Source of the DNA: Tupaia tana
Lineage: Eukaryota > Chordata > Mammalia > Scandentia > Tupaiidae
Reading direction: 5' to 3'
Assembly (NCBI GenBank): GCA_026018925.1
Contig: JAKSZU010000006.1
Location: 193,992,449 to 194,056,448 of the forward strand
Length of the DNA: 64,000 bases
Shown: positions 50,680 to 62,892 of the stretch, in pieces
How the letters are laid out: every line of letters starts with the position of its first letter
Position numbering within the stretch: the first letter of the stretch is position 1
Notes under the pieces: model-generated
The model's input: only the letters and a program-made list of their open reading frames with translations
The model's database searches: none
Told to the model about the DNA's origin: nothing
Position numbers and translations under genes: made by a program

Positions 50680-53160
50680 TAATAGTATCTTGAACTGAAC
50701 ATATGATAAGGAAAAAAACTTATGTATAGTCATTCTTTTAATTAAGCTTTGACTGGGGAAGGAAAAGTACCTCTTACTGAGGAGGCTATAAAACAAACAC
50801 ATAAGGTTTTGTCTCTGAAAATGGTTTGAAATTTCGACCTTAGGATTGATTTCAAGTACTACGCTGTAGTGCAGATAAGTGGCTCAGCCGAGCACAGTTA
50901 TATTTTAACAACTTTGTTCCCCTAGTGTGATAAATTGATGAAGAGATGACCATTTGATAAAAAAAAAAAAGAAAAAAAAAGAAAAAAAAAAACCTTCATT
51001 GTTTCACTTTCAAAAATACTGCTTTTGTTAAACCCAATGTTTAGTTTTTCTTGTGATACTTTTTGTTAACCTGTGTAAAAGGATTAAATTTCAATATGGT
51101 TGTAAAAATGCTATTTTTATGTGAAATTAAGTGCAGCCACATACTGTTTTTTAAAAACCATATGTTTTACCACTAATTCCCGAAATTACAATAAAATTCT
51201 AAAAGTACAAATCTACTAGAATTTGCCGTAAGGAAGACTGTTAAATGGTAGAGAATTATTTGACATTTTAGGCACTGAAGTGGTGAGGTATAGTAAGTAT
51301 ATAATGCACTTCACTTGGATGCCATTTCATTTTTAGGCAGCCTCAGGAGCACCAAAATATATTGGAATTCCAGTTCTACGATTCATTTATGTTTGTAGTA
51401 TTAAAGAAAGCATTACTGATTATTTGGAAAGATATGGCCAAAGTAATCCACTCTGTACGCTCCAAGCTGGTGGTGGGATACTGTTACTCATTACTAATGC
51501 TTTTTTACTGAATGGTTAGAATCATGTGATGCACCACATTTACTAATCTTAAGTGATATTATCTTACAGAACTGTTTAAATGGTGTTATTTTGGTGAGGT
51601 GTGAGTATGTGTGTGTTTTTTCTTTGTCTTAAGCTCAGTATTTAGGGCTGAATAGGCTTTATATGATTCTTCATTTCATGGTAGAATTTCATCCTGTGCT
51701 TAGGTGGGTTCTTGTTTTTGGATTTTAAACTACAATTTGAATGCCATGGAAGAATCCAAATAATGTATTAATGAAGGACATTTTCTTGTAATCACAAACT
51801 TGCATTTGCTCAGGTTTCATTGCTGTGTGATAAGGTTTCTTCCTCCAACTTAAATTTTTGAAACTATTATTTCCTGTTACTTTTGTTGGTAAGTCAGTCT
51901 CAACTCGGAATATTTTAGCATGAAGTCAACAGTGAAGAGATAATTTGCTATTGGAGAAGAGAAGATAATGACTAAATTGTGAATTTCAGTGCTTTACAAG
52001 GTGCCTTTAGAGTCAGCTTTTGCATTATAAGGACTTGTTACAGTCCAGTTAATGACCACTTACAGCTTATATAGAACTCATATGTATAAATCACCATTCT
52101 TAGGATATTATTATATATCCTTTGAATAAACCCCTGTGAAGTTTTTCCTTCCCTCTAAAATGGTGCATAATAAAAACATGAAATGTGTAGTATGCAGATA
52201 TAGCATTTATTAGTTTGTAGTATATAAATTTAGAACGTTTTTTGACAACGGGTGAACTGATTGCTAATTTACCATTTTCTGTCGGATACAGGTAAAACAA
52301 ATTTTCATCTTAGATGATCTGAAGCAAAATGATTTCTGAATTTAGAGCAAAAGTTAGAAATAGTATAAATGGCCATTTCAACCTTGACCACCTGAAAATA
52401 ACCAATCTATTTTAAGTTAAACAAGTGTTTTGTCACTCTTAGCAGTTTGAGAGTCAGTGTTAACACAATATTTCTAGTGAGAAATGCCTGTGATTAGAAG
52501 CATGGGAGTGAAATAGTGTGAAATGTTGGTTGGTGAGTGCTTCTATCATGTTACTGTAGGTACTTGGACTGGTGCAAACTTGATTCCTTTTCATGCCCCT
52601 ATTTAGGAACTGTTAAATATTCTGATAAATACTCAGACCATTCTTTGATTCACATAAGAAAGCCAAATTCACTGTAGAGCATCTCGATTTAGGAAGAGCT
52701 CTCCTGCTTTTATTGAAATTCTCTAGGGTTTGAATGTTGCAAAAAATAACTTAGTCTGTGCATTGGACCAAAAAAAAAAAAAAAATCATGATAGAATGCC
52801 ACACTTAAAGAGGATTCTTGTAGGCTTTTTGAAAATGATTTATTTTCAGTTGGGTTTAAGAAATACATATTCGCAGGAAGGCAGTTGATATGTCTTGTAG
52901 CAGGCAAAATTTTTAAATGGTGTTTAGATTTGAATTTATCAGGAATTGTTTGAATGAGGGTGGGTGGGTAGAAGGATAACAAAATACTGTTAGTATTTCT
53001 TTTTTTAAGGAAAAAGATGTGAATGCCAGCCTTATTTCAGGGAAGCCTTTGAAGCTATGATGGACATAAGTCTAAATTAAATGTATGTATGTTTCATTAT
53101 ATTGCTCTTAAGACTACTGAGGTGGCAGTTTAATTCTTAAAAACAATAAAATGGAAGCAT
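50680..53160 (+). pseudogene. CBLL1: Retroposed 3'UTR of the CBLL1 copy
   Basis: About 2.5 kb of AT-rich, non-coding sequence between the stop codon and poly(A). It includes an A-rich stretch at 50959-50993 and a polyadenylation signal AATAAA at 53145. No SINE is inserted anywhere in it, unlike the rest of the window, consistent with a recent arrival. Confidence 0.85.
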
Positions 53161-53179
53161 AAAAAAAAAAAAAAAAAAA

Positions 53180-53195
53180 AAAAGAGTCAAAATCA
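53180..53195 (+). repeat. 3' target-site duplication of the CBLL1 retrocopy
   Basis: A perfect 16-bp copy of 49169-49184. The first bases merge with the poly(A) tail, so the exact boundary is ambiguous by a few A residues. Confidence 0.93.
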
Positions 53196-53520
53196 AGATA
53201 CATAATAAAAGTAGATCCTATGAGGCTTCCTAATGAATTAGATGTGAGGGAGAGAAATAGAGAAGGCAAAGAAGGCTTTTGGTCCTGGGCACCCAGATGA
53301 ATCTTAGTGCCATTACATGAGATGGGAAAGACCAGAAGAGAAGCCAGTTTGGAGTGATGATGCAGCATGTGGTAGAAACTGAGTTGTTTTTTTTTTGTTT
53401 TTGTTTTTTTTCTTTTTTGTATACACAGTAAATTTGAAATGCCAATTAGACATATAAGTGGAAATGTCAAGTAGGAAGATAAATGTCCCACCTGGAGCCC
53501 AGGGAGAGGTTTTGACTTAC
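53196..53520 (+). repeat. Ancient interspersed repeat, right part
   Basis: GTGCCATTACATGAGATGGG and GACATATAAGTGGAAATGTC resume the same relic after the retrocopy. Confidence 0.5.
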
Positions 53521-54432
53521 AGCATGGTGGCTTAAAGAACAGCTGTAGAATTAGACTCCCCAGCCTCCAATCCAGGCTGTTACACTACAGGGTGAGGTGG
53601 CATTTCAGAGACCTACTAATTATGAAACACGAGAAACAGAGATGTCCCAATTACAACTGGTGGCTCAGTGTACAATTTTATTTTCTTGTAAAGTTCAGAG
53701 GAAAAAAAGTAATAATCTATAAAAACTCCATAAATGCATTCTTATTAAAAACCTCTTTCTTAGGAAAGAGTTGCCCTACCAAACCCTAATACTGTAATAA
53801 TAAAAGATATTTGATTATCATTATATTTGATATAATAATATTTGATATTTGATTTACATTGATGTCACTGTTGTACCATGTCAACTTGAAATTGACCTTC
53901 ATACACTGCCACTGAACCACACCCAGTATAAACATTACCATACTATTTAAAATGTACCATTCATCATCAGATTGGTCTATTTTAAGATAAAATGTCAAAA
54001 GGAGAAAGTTAAGAAAAAAGGTTAACTAGCAAATCAACCAATTGAAAACAAACTTCCTTATATTTCATGAAAAATAATCCATTGTCTCAAGAAAGCCTTA
54101 CTAGAACATAAGAAAGAACAAAGTACATTTTACCCAGGCTAGTGCTCTGTCTCTAGAGAACAAAAAACATACTAATGGAAAAGCATGTTTGCACTCCATA
54201 ATGTTCAAAAGGTCAACAATTGTGTGCCATCTTAAATCACAATAACTTTATTTGGTAAATTCACACTCACACACATAACTAAAATCAGCTGCAATTATCT
54301 AGAGGCTTTTTTCTTCGGGAATGGCTGATTTCTGAAGAAAATGGTACTTACCTCCAGTGTTTGTATTTGTTAAACCACCTTATTTATTTTTCCAGTTGAA
54401 AATACATGTATCTGATATAGAATTCCAATGTT
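53521..54432. other. POC1B intron, no feature recognised
   Basis: AT-rich. Short TATTTGAT-like repetition at 53808-53858. Confidence 0.3.
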
Positions 54433-54447
54433 ATGAAAGGGAATCTT

Positions 54448-54748
54448 TTTTTCTTTCTTTTTTTTTTTTTTTTCTTTTTTTTCTTTTTTTGGAGAGGTTT
54501 TTTTTTTTGCTATAGGGCGCGTGCGCTCGCCAGACAGACAGAGAGAGACAGAGAGACAGAAAGCAGGAAATCACCCCCCAGGGGGGATGGCCACGCCGCA
54601 ATCCCTTCTCCTCCATTCTCCTCTCGGGATCTTGGGCACGCACGCACACGCGCCCGGCGTGAGTTTAAGCCGCCGGGTCCGGGACGCGAACCGCGGTCGA
54701 CTACGTGGGAGTCCAGCGACATAGCCATTACGCTAACTGCTGGTTCCC
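54448..54748 (-). mobile_element. tRNA-derived SINE, young CpG-rich
   Basis: One of the least diverged copies. Reverse orientation with a long T-rich tail. Perfect duplication ATGAAAGGGAATCTT at 54433-54447 and 54749-54763. Confidence 0.97.
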
Positions 54749-54954
54749 ATGAAAGGGAATCTTAACACAATCTTCTTCCAGTCCTTGGCCACCAGATTCC
54801 TTCTCCTAGAGGCGACCAGTATTACCACGTCCTTACTTGGCTATTCTGCATTTCGCTTCTCCATCCCCCACTCCTTCAGCCCACTGGTGTAATTAGTATA
54901 GGAGACCATGTTTTATTAATACAGCGAGCTGCCTTGTTCTCAACGAATTTTTAT

Positions 54955-56110
54955 TTTGATAATTTCAAGCTTACAAAAAAAGTATAAGGTAGTTCAAGAA
55001 ACCCCCAAAGATTCTTTACCCTAGCTTTTGCCATTGTTTACTCTGTCATTTGCTTTAGCATTTTCTCTATTTATACTTTTTTATATGCAGATTTTTACTT
55101 AACCATTTGAAACAAAGTTAGAAACATAAAGCTTCCTTACTACTAAATACTCCCTGTGTTCTTCCTAAGAACAACATTCACTTGTCTAAATCACTGCACA
55201 ACCAACAAATGAAAATATGCAACTAATTCTACTATTTATTTTATAGTATCTCATACATATTATTTTATACTAGTTAATACATATTCTTTTATCCATAGTT
55301 CAGATACAGATTCTATCAATAGTAGCTATTTCTCATCTATAACATAAGCAAGGAGGTGCACTGCATTCATTGCCAAGTGTCTTTAGTCATCTGTAAACTG
55401 GGAAGGGTTCCTAGGTTGTTGTGTGTCTTTATTGACTTTTACATTAGTTAGGAATGCAGCCTATTACTTTAGAAACATGTTACTTAATTTGCCTGATGTT
55501 TCCTGATAATTGGATTCAGGATGTATGTGTTTATCAGTGATACCACAAAAGTTATGCTGTGCCCTTATTACTGTATCACTTGAGGGCACTGGATGCCTCT
55601 TTATTTGATATTGGTGATATTAATTTGGATCACTTGGTTTAGATGATTTCTGCAATGGAAAGTGAGTCTTTTCCTTTGCAATTAATAAGTAAGTTGTAGG
55701 GAGATACTTTAAGATGAATATAGGTATCCTCTTTCTCATGAAACTGTTACTAATTTTAGCATCTTTTGATAATTTTCCAACCTGTCATCCTTTAATTTAG
55801 TAGTTAATAAATGTTTACTTAGTGAATTGATACTTGTTAATGTATGATTATAAGGACGAACCATCCATTACTTTCACTTATCTATTTATTTATTCACTTA
55901 TTTATATCAGTGTGAACTCATAGATTATATTCTTCAATTGGATACAATCCATAAACATCATCATTCATTTTGAGTCTCAAACTTTCCAAATTAATTTGGT
56001 AAGAGCCCTAAAGCTGACCTCTGTGTCTTTCTGATATATGTATATCAATTTTTGAGCAGCTTACTCTTTAGAATTACAACATGTACTTTTCCTATTCCAA
56101 CCCCAAAGCT
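54955..56110 (+). mobile_element. Old L1 3'UTR-type fragment
   Basis: ATTTCAAGCTTACAAAAAA, CCTGATGTTTCCTGATAATT, GTGATACCACAAAAGTTATG and GTAGGGAGATACTTTAAGAT follow an ancient L1-associated sequence common in mammals. Confidence 0.6.
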
Positions 56111-56235
56111 GGTCTACTTGTCTCGATTCCTTTTAGTGGAGAATGGTTTGGAAACCAAGATCTGGGCACTGTGTTGGCTCACTGCTGCTGATGGGTCAGT
56201 GAACAGAACTAAGAAATAAAATAGAAATCTTAGTC

Positions 56236-56396
56236 AGGACCAGCAGATGGCATGGTGGTTAAAATGCTGGACACTCCCACATGGCTGGCCACAGTTCGAG
56301 TCCCAGACCTGGTGGCTTGCTTTCTCACTTTCCCTCTGTCTCTCTCTGATCAAATTTAAAAATAAATGAATAAAATAATTCTTAAAAAAAAGAAAA
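56236..56396 (+). mobile_element. tRNA-derived SINE, short subfamily
   Basis: Head GGACCAGCAGATGGCATGG joined to GCTTGCTTTCTCACTTTCCC, tail AATAAATGAATAAAATAATT. Confidence 0.9.
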
Positions 56397-56399
56397 TTT

Positions 56400-57344
56400 G
56401 GGGGAAAAAAGTCTCAGTGGGCAGAACTAAGACCCTGGCTATAGAGAGCTATACTTGTCTACATGTAGGTAGGTAGTAGATGACCCCAAGTCTAATACCA
56501 TAGAGTCCATTCTTGCCCTCCCTCTTTCCATATTTACAGTCTCTTCTCCCACAGTAAAAAACCTGACTCCATTATGCTCAGTACTGTTTTGCTCAGTCCT
56601 AAATACACAAACAGTAGCTTCAGAATCACTACACTACACTACTGCAAAAAGCAATCCCACGAACTAGAGTTCAGGATTCAGTTTTTAAATTTAAATGATC
56701 AAGGTGTGCCTTGAATGCTCCGGGAGGTCCTAAACACAAACCCAGGACTTTTCCTGTGGGGGCCCAGTTGTGTTACTGTTGAGCCATAGCCTGGCCCAGT
56801 CGCATAAGGTGTACCCTTTATTGCAGGTGCAGTCCTGATTCCCAGGACATGTCCTTCCTGGTATCTCAACTCAGTGTCTGGGATGCTCAGTGCGATTTTT
56901 CCTCTTTGTTGAAGCTAGAGATCCAGGGGCACTAGTCACTGGTGTCACATCAGGCCTTAGTGAGGCAGTAAGAGATTGGTGCTAGGCCTCCGAGTCGCTC
57001 ATTGTACCTTGTGCTGCTTGATCCCAGACAAAGAACAATGAAGACTCCCACACAGACTTCTGTGCTACCTACTTGCCTACTTCTCCTCAAGAATCCTGTC
57101 ATATAAGTCTTAGCCTCCTCAATCACAACCCAGACCTCTGATGTCTGTCTCCTTAGCTCAGCCAGGCTGTCACTCTGCTATAGCCACCCCCGCCTGTACA
57201 GCAGGCAAAGTGTCCCTAGGGAAAAAGTCAAGGTGACCATGGTGCTCACCCTGTATTTCCCTTCTTGCAAGGATCACAGTTTTATGTTCTCCATGGCTCA
57301 ATGCCTAAACACAGTTACTTCATATATTTTGTCTCATTTCGTTC
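56400..57344. other. POC1B intron, mostly unassigned
   Basis: 56690-56797 may be a very old reverse SINE (ends GAGCCATAGCCTGGCCC). The rest is not recognised. Confidence 0.35.
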
Positions 57345-57568
57345 CCCTAATTTGCCAGAGGGTGTATGCCTGTGTGGGGAGGGAGTGAGCTAATGCCACC
57401 ACCCCACCGTAGGGAATGGTCACAATACAATCCCTTGTCATCCATTTCTCCCTCCCTTCAAGATTTCAGGCACACATGAGCTGGTGCCTGATGTGTTTTC
57501 AAGCCACGAGTGGAACTGTGGAGTTTGCCCTGTGAGACCCAGCTGCCTCAACCACCATGACCCTATTT
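57345..57568 (-). mobile_element. Diverged tRNA-derived SINE
   Basis: Reverse copy: CAGAGGGTGTATGCCTGTG, CACAATACAATCCCTTGTCA, head end TGCCTCAACCACCATGACCC. Confidence 0.65.
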
Positions 57569-57677
57569 TGTCTAGTCTTACAGTTGTTTTTAGCTACCAA
57601 TAACTCAATCACAACCAGAGAAATCTCTAGGATTATACTTGTAATAGAGTCATAGCATTCTATTGTGTAGTTATACC

Positions 57678-57933
57678 TCTTTTTTTTTTTTCCTTTGGAG
57701 AGGTTTTTGACATAGAGCGTGTATGCTTGCCAGAGAGACAGAGAGACAGAAAGCGAGAAATTACCCCGGGGGGATGGCCACACCGCAATCCCTTCCCTCC
57801 ATTCTCCTCTCGGGATCTTGGGCACACACGCACATGCACCCGGTGTGAGTTTAAGCCACCAGGTCCAGGACTTGAACCGCGGTCGACTACATGGGAGTTC
57901 AGTGACATAGCCATTACGCTAACTGCTGGTCCC
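57678..57933 (-). mobile_element. tRNA-derived SINE, young
   Basis: Reverse copy ending GCTAACTGCTGGTCCC. Short duplication AGTTATAC on both sides (57669 and 57934). Confidence 0.94.
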
Positions 57934-57980
57934 AGTTATACATCATTTAACCAGTCTACCCTCTTTAGGCTGTATATAGG

Positions 57981-58011
<31 letters not shown>

Positions 58012-58239
58012 GGAAAGGTTTTTGCTATAGGGCACGTGCGCTCACCAGACAGACAGAGAGAAACAGAGAGACAGAAAGCGAGAAATCACCCCCAAGGGGG
58101 GGATGGCCGTGCCACAATCCCTTCTCCTCCATTCTCCTCTCGGGATCTTGGGCACGCACGCACACAAGCCTGGTGTGAGTTCTAAGCCACCGGGTCCAGG
58201 ACGCAAACCATGGTCGACTACGTGGGAGTCCAGCGACAT
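57981..58239 (-). mobile_element. tRNA-derived SINE lacking its 5' head
   Basis: Near-consensus reverse copy that stops at AGTCCAGCGACAT, so the first part of the tRNA-like head including the A box is absent. No clear target duplication. Confidence 0.93.
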
Positions 58240-58330
58240 TACTTTAGCACTTGAGAATAACTTTTTAAAAAGCTATAACAGGAGAAGCTCAACAAAGCTA
58301 CTGAACAGGTTGCCATCAAGAATCATAATT

Positions 58331-58411
58331 CTCTGGATGGAAAATCTCATTTTGTATGCTGTAATGATGTAGAGTGAATGAATGCAAATAAATAAATTGA
58401 AAAAAAAAAAG
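58331..58411 (+). pseudogene. 81-bp retroposed mRNA 3' end
   Basis: A short insert ending in overlapping AATAAA signals (58387-58396), then A(11)-like tail, flanked by a perfect 13-bp duplication AAGAATCATAATT (58318-58330 and 58412-58424). This is a heavily 5'-truncated processed transcript. The parent gene is not recognised. Confidence 0.75.
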
Positions 58412-58428
58412 AAGAATCATAATTAAGG

Positions 58429-58660
58429 GACCAGCAGTTAGCATAATGGCTATGTCATTGAACTCCCATGTAGTTGACCGTGGTTCAAGTCCCGGACCCG
58501 GTGGCTTAAACTCACGCCGGGCGCGTGTGCGTGCGTGCCCAAGATCCCGAGAGGAGAATGGAGGAGAAGGGATTGTGGTGTGGCCATCCTCCCTGGGGAG
58601 TGATTTCTCGCTTTCTGTCTCTCTGTCTCTCTGTCTTTCCAGCAAGCGCACATGCCCTAT

Positions 58661-58695
<35 letters not shown>
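58429..58695 (+). mobile_element. tRNA-derived SINE, young, long A tail
   Basis: Head GGGACCAGCAGTTAGCATAA to CCCTATAGCAAAA with about 31 A. Lies directly after the small retroposed mRNA tail. Confidence 0.95.
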
Positions 58696-58697
<2 letters not shown>

Positions 58698-59065
58698 ATC
58701 AGAGTTTAAAAATTTTTTTCCAGCCAACTTCTATTATAGTTTCATTGCAGGGAAAATAAATTAAATACCCCAAATTTTATTGTGCTTCTATTCAATCTAA
58801 AAAAGAGATTAACTTGTTCTTTACCATCATTTATTCTACAAATACTGCACACTAAAGAGGAATTGAATCAGTAAGAGGTAATCTTGAAAGAAAAAAAGGG
58901 AAAAAATGATAACTTCAGTGTTAAAATTATATAATTTTAAACCTAAACTTTTAAAGTAGAGTTCAGCTTTAGCAAACAATGTGAAAAAAACTTTTAAGCT
59001 TTTAAAGTGTTTGTTTACACTTGAGTGTGGTTCTCTCTGGAAAAGAGATAGTTCTAATAGGAGAG

Positions 59066-59175
59066 AGTATACAGACTCCACATCAGGCTTAACCAGGCTC
59101 TCCGGCTTACTAGCTGTAAGATTTAGGGCAAGTTACTGAACTTTCAGTTTCTGTGTCCATAACAAGGCATGACAA
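59066..59175 (+). repeat. MIR fragment
   Basis: CTCTCCGGCTTACTAGCTGT, GGCAAGTTACTGAACTTTCA and GTTTCTGTGTCCATAA match MIR. Confidence 0.7.
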
Positions 59176-59179
59176 CACC

Positions 59180-60827
59180 TCATAGGCTACTGGTTGCTCG
59201 GATCTGTTTCATTCTTATCACCTCCCAACCCACTCTATGAAACCCCAAAGCCCACATGCTCCAGGAGGCTGTCAAAACAAAACAAAACAAAATAAAACAA
59301 AACAAAACCTCCCATGCTTGGTTCTGTTTCCTCCAGACATGACCAGACATGACCAGACATTTAAACCTTAAGCCTCTCTGGATATCAATCATCATGCAAG
59401 CTCTCCCTTCCATAATGCTTTGAACATTCCCTTAGCTAACCCTGATAATCCATGCCCTTTGTCTCTCCCAAAAGCTGCCACTGGGATAGAACATGTACTA
59501 TCAATAGATGAATCTCCTTTATATCTATGCCATCTTTTCTGAAAGTCCCTCATCATCATCATCTACTTAAACCTTGTCTCTGCCAGGGGACACCAAGTTC
59601 CTGAATGCTTTTGAATAGTAATTGTTTTCTCTTTTACAATTTACCTACTTCAGATCAAAGTCTTCCTCTCCATTCCTACTCCTGGCATTATTTATTCTTT
59701 CAACAGGTGTCTGACTCCTACAACGTGTAAGGCATAGTGAGGGAAGAAGAAGAGTTCTAAGTTAACAAAATAGACAGATTTTCTAAATGGGAGGCTTAAA
59801 ACCAAGTGGAGAAGCAGGCAAATGTATATGAGCAGGCAAATACATCGTTTTAAGTTGTGCTAAGAGACAAGATAAAGCAGGAAGTCATAACAATACCTTG
59901 GTATGGGAGTGGAACACTTCATTTAGTGTGTCACTGGTGTTTTAAGTGGAGGAACAAGGAGCCAGCCAAATGAAGAGTGAAGTGGTGAAAAATAATTCAG
60001 ACCAAAGGGAAAACAGGGTCTCTTGAAGACCTTTTTTTCCATGCTTCCTCAGCAGCCCATTCTGTGGTCATACCATGGACTTGTCATTACCAGAACACTT
60101 CGGAAATCTCTAATTGAATCCTCCCACGGCCACCTGCTTTCCTTAGCCCTCAATTGCTCAGGAGCTTCCTTCTCATCCAAAACTCCAATCCACTGACTTT
60201 TGCTCTCTTTTTAGCATTTTCATCTCTCTATCCAATTTATAATATTCATTTCTCTCCCATCCAATTTATAACCCCATTTGTACACATGTATTCAATTTCT
60301 TGACTCTCCAATTTCCCTGGCAAAAATCCCAATCACTCTGCTTTGTCTAAGATTGTATCTATGACAGTGACAATTGCTGGATGCATTCCCCACCTCAAGT
60401 GTCCCTCACCCCCAACAAGCTAGGAACACTATAAATTCATGATCACTAATTTTACATGGATCTTCTCCACTACAAACCACAATAGTGTGGAGTTCTCTAT
60501 TAGTTCCATCTGTCCTCTCTTAATGACTGTTTAATATCTTCTCTCTTTTCAACATGACTGCCCCATTCCCGGCCTTGCCTTTCATGATACACTACTGTGA
60601 AGACTTTCCTGCCTATCTTTCTCATAATTCTTTCTTAGATTTCTTTTGCTTAGATTCTTTTCGTCTTCTGATCTAAATGTTGGAAATCTTCATGATTCAA
60701 AAAAAGCTGTTTGCTCTTATTATTCTAAGTCTTCTCAGGTGATCTCATCCATTCCTATGCCTTTAAATACTATCAGAGAGTTCTACGTTACCCAGACCAT
60801 GGCTCCAGGGTGAAGACCACCATGCTA
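59180..60827. other. POC1B intron, largely unassigned
   Basis: Contains an (AAAAC)n tract at 59275-59308 and three copies of GACCAGACAT at 59340-59360. The pyrimidine-rich 60020-60800 part looks like an ancient repeat but I cannot name it. Confidence 0.35.
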
Positions 60828-60925
60828 GTACAAACCACTATCATCTGTTGGTATAATTATAACAGCTATTTGATGAGTACAAACCACTATCATCTGTTGG
60901 TATTATTATAACAGCTATTTGATGA
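60828..60925 (+). repeat. 49-bp tandem duplication
   Basis: Units 60828-60876 and 60877-60925, starting GTACAAACCACTATCATCTG, differ at one position. Confidence 0.96.
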
Positions 60926-60939
60926 GATTCTACTACTTC

Positions 60940-61034
60940 ATATAGTTGCCAAAGTGATCTTTTTCAGGTAAAAATATCAGATCACGTCATACTTAAAACT
61001 CTTCCACCATTTCCATAACTCTCCAAACAAAACC
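60940..61034 (+). repeat. L2 LINE fragment, left part
   Basis: AAATATCAGATCACGTCATA and CTCTTCCACCATTTCCATAA follow L2. It is resumed at 61475. Confidence 0.55.
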
Positions 61035-61474
61035 CTAAAACATGTCTCAGTTTCCTGAGGCTGCCATAACAAATTATCACAAAGCTGAAGGCTTAATTAA
61101 AACGAAAGAAATGTATTCTATCACAGTTCCGGAAGAGAGGTCCGAAGTTAAGGTGTTGGTAGAGGCACTAGGGGAGATTCTATCCCTTCCCTCTTCCAGC
61201 TCTGGTGCTTCTAAGTTTTCTGGCTTGTGGTTCTGTCACTCCTACTTCTATCTCTGGTTTTGCACAGCTTCCTTCTATCTCCTTTGTGTATCTTACAAAG
61301 ACACTTGTCATTCGATTTAGGGCTCACTTTAATTGAGGTAATTGAGGATAATCTCAACCCAAGATTCTTAATTACATCTATAACCACCCTCCCCACAATA
61401 AAATTAGATCACAGGTTCCAAGGATTAAGACATGGACATAACTTTTAGAGGGCCACCATTTAAGCCACTAAGCC
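61035..61474 (+). mobile_element. Ancient LTR-like or DNA repeat, family not assigned
   Basis: CCTGAGGCTGCCATAACAAA, TATTCTATCACAGTTCCGGA, GATAATCTCAACCCAAGATT and a GATTAAGACATGGACATAAC end match a well-known mammalian medium-copy repeat. It splits an L2. Confidence 0.65.
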
Positions 61475-61965
61475 TGCCCATGGCGCCTCTGCCCCGCCCA
61501 CTGAAACTTCATTTCCTCCCCCCACCCCATTTTCCAGATACTACCCATTCTGGCACTCTTTTACTTCCTCAATTTAGGACAAACTCTTTTTCACTCTTCA
61601 TCTTTGCCTATGCTAATATTAGTATCTCTCTAGGAAGTTTACCTAGTAAACTTAAGGCCTTCAGTTAAATTTAACTTCCATAGAAGTATCCCTTGATTCC
61701 ATGAATTGAAGTATGTCTCCAATGTTATCATTCCTCAAAGCATTCTGTTAATTTCCTTCTCAGCTTTTGACTGTTTTCTTTTGTTTCATAGGGTTTTATG
61801 TACATACGGATTTTTGTGTTTACTTGTTAATATTTGTCTCCGTCACTGGACCATGAACTTTTCAACCCATTTTATAAAGCACATCTGTTTTGTTCTTAAT
61901 CGTACATATACCCAGAGCAAAGGACAGCATCTGGCACACAGTACCATTAACTAAATAAAGGAATA
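61475..61965 (+). repeat. L2 LINE 3' fragment, right part
   Basis: CACTGGACCATGAACTTTTC, AAAGCACATCTGTTTTGTTC and CTGGCACACAGTACCATTAA are the L2 end. Confidence 0.65.
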
Positions 61966-62856
61966 CTAAACAAATATATGGAGTACTTCCCCTTCCCCTT
62001 CTGAACAGAATTAGATAAATTGAAATAAATGAGTTAGAATGGTGACCAGACAGCAAAGGACACTGTTGGCCTGCCATAGATAAATCTCCCAGTCCAGCTG
62101 GGGAGAGTGATAAAGCTTGGCAGAAAAGGAAAAGTAGTAGTACCCAGTTTTTAGCAAGTTAGGATTGATCTAGTCTTTGGTTCTGCCATAGACAACGATG
62201 TGACTCAGGAATCCATTTCACCTTTCACAGTAATCTTTACCTCCTAGCCAGGATTGATTGAGGTATCTGATTTCCATGCTCCACCCAATTCTAATCTAGA
62301 AGACTCAATATATATCTAATTTTCTTAATTCTATAAATTACAAAAGACACAAGTATTATTAATAATAACTCCTCCTGGCTTCTCCTAAAGTCTAGCATGC
62401 ACAGAGGCACACAGAAAAGAGAAATCTTTTCTGAGACACCTGAAATTCTCCACTCTATTTTCATTTCCTCAAGTAATTCTTTTAACTTGAGAAAGCACAT
62501 ACCACAAAATTTTCCCCTTTAAAGTATAAACCCTGAGTTCTCCCCAGTTGTACAACCACTCATTCCAAAACATTCTCATCATGCTTCCCTCTCCACCCCA
62601 AAAAGCTACCATTCCCACTAGCATTCTCTATTTCTCCCTATTCCAGCCCCTGGCAACCCCTGTCTCTATGGATTTTCCAGTCTGTTTTTACATTCACGGA
62701 ATTGAAACTCAGACAGAAGTGATTTGCATAGGGTACAAGAGTCACTTAGAGAACAAGGTTAGAGCACATGTACTTACAATAACTTATATGTATATGTATG
62801 TATAAAGAATCAATGGTAAATATGTTTACCTCACACGTAGCCAAAACGTAATCATA
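61966..62856. other. POC1B intron, no feature recognised
   Basis: The stretch from 62500 to 62760 (ACCACTCATTCCAAAACATT) may be old repeat. No exon seen. Confidence 0.3.
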
Positions 62857-62892
62857 AGACATGTGATGTTAAGATATTTATTTATTAAATAT

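Larger units (their letters stand above)
49185..53179 (+). pseudogene. CBLL1: CBLL1 (Hakai) processed retrocopy with one frameshift
   Basis: CBLL1/Hakai is a RING-type E3 ligase for tyrosine-phosphorylated E-cadherin and a partner of the m6A writer complex (family knowledge). This copy is intronless. It has an 18-base leader, a reading frame from 49203 to a stop at 50679, a 3'UTR of about 2.5 kb, AATAAA at 53145-53150 and a poly(A) run from about 53160. A 16-bp target duplication flanks it (49169-49184 and 53180-53195), showing L1-type retroposition. One extra C in the run at 50087-50090 shifts the frame. Allowing for it, the two parts total 491 codons, the length I recall for the parent. It lies antisense inside a POC1B intron and interrupts an older repeat. 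A living retrogene encoding a shortened protein cannot be excluded. Confidence 0.95.

Noticed and set aside
58429..58695. SINE at 58429 with the outer AAGAATCA repeat as its target duplication
   Set aside because: The left AAGAATCA is separated from the SINE start by extra bases and is better explained as the right duplication of the small retroposed mRNA tail.
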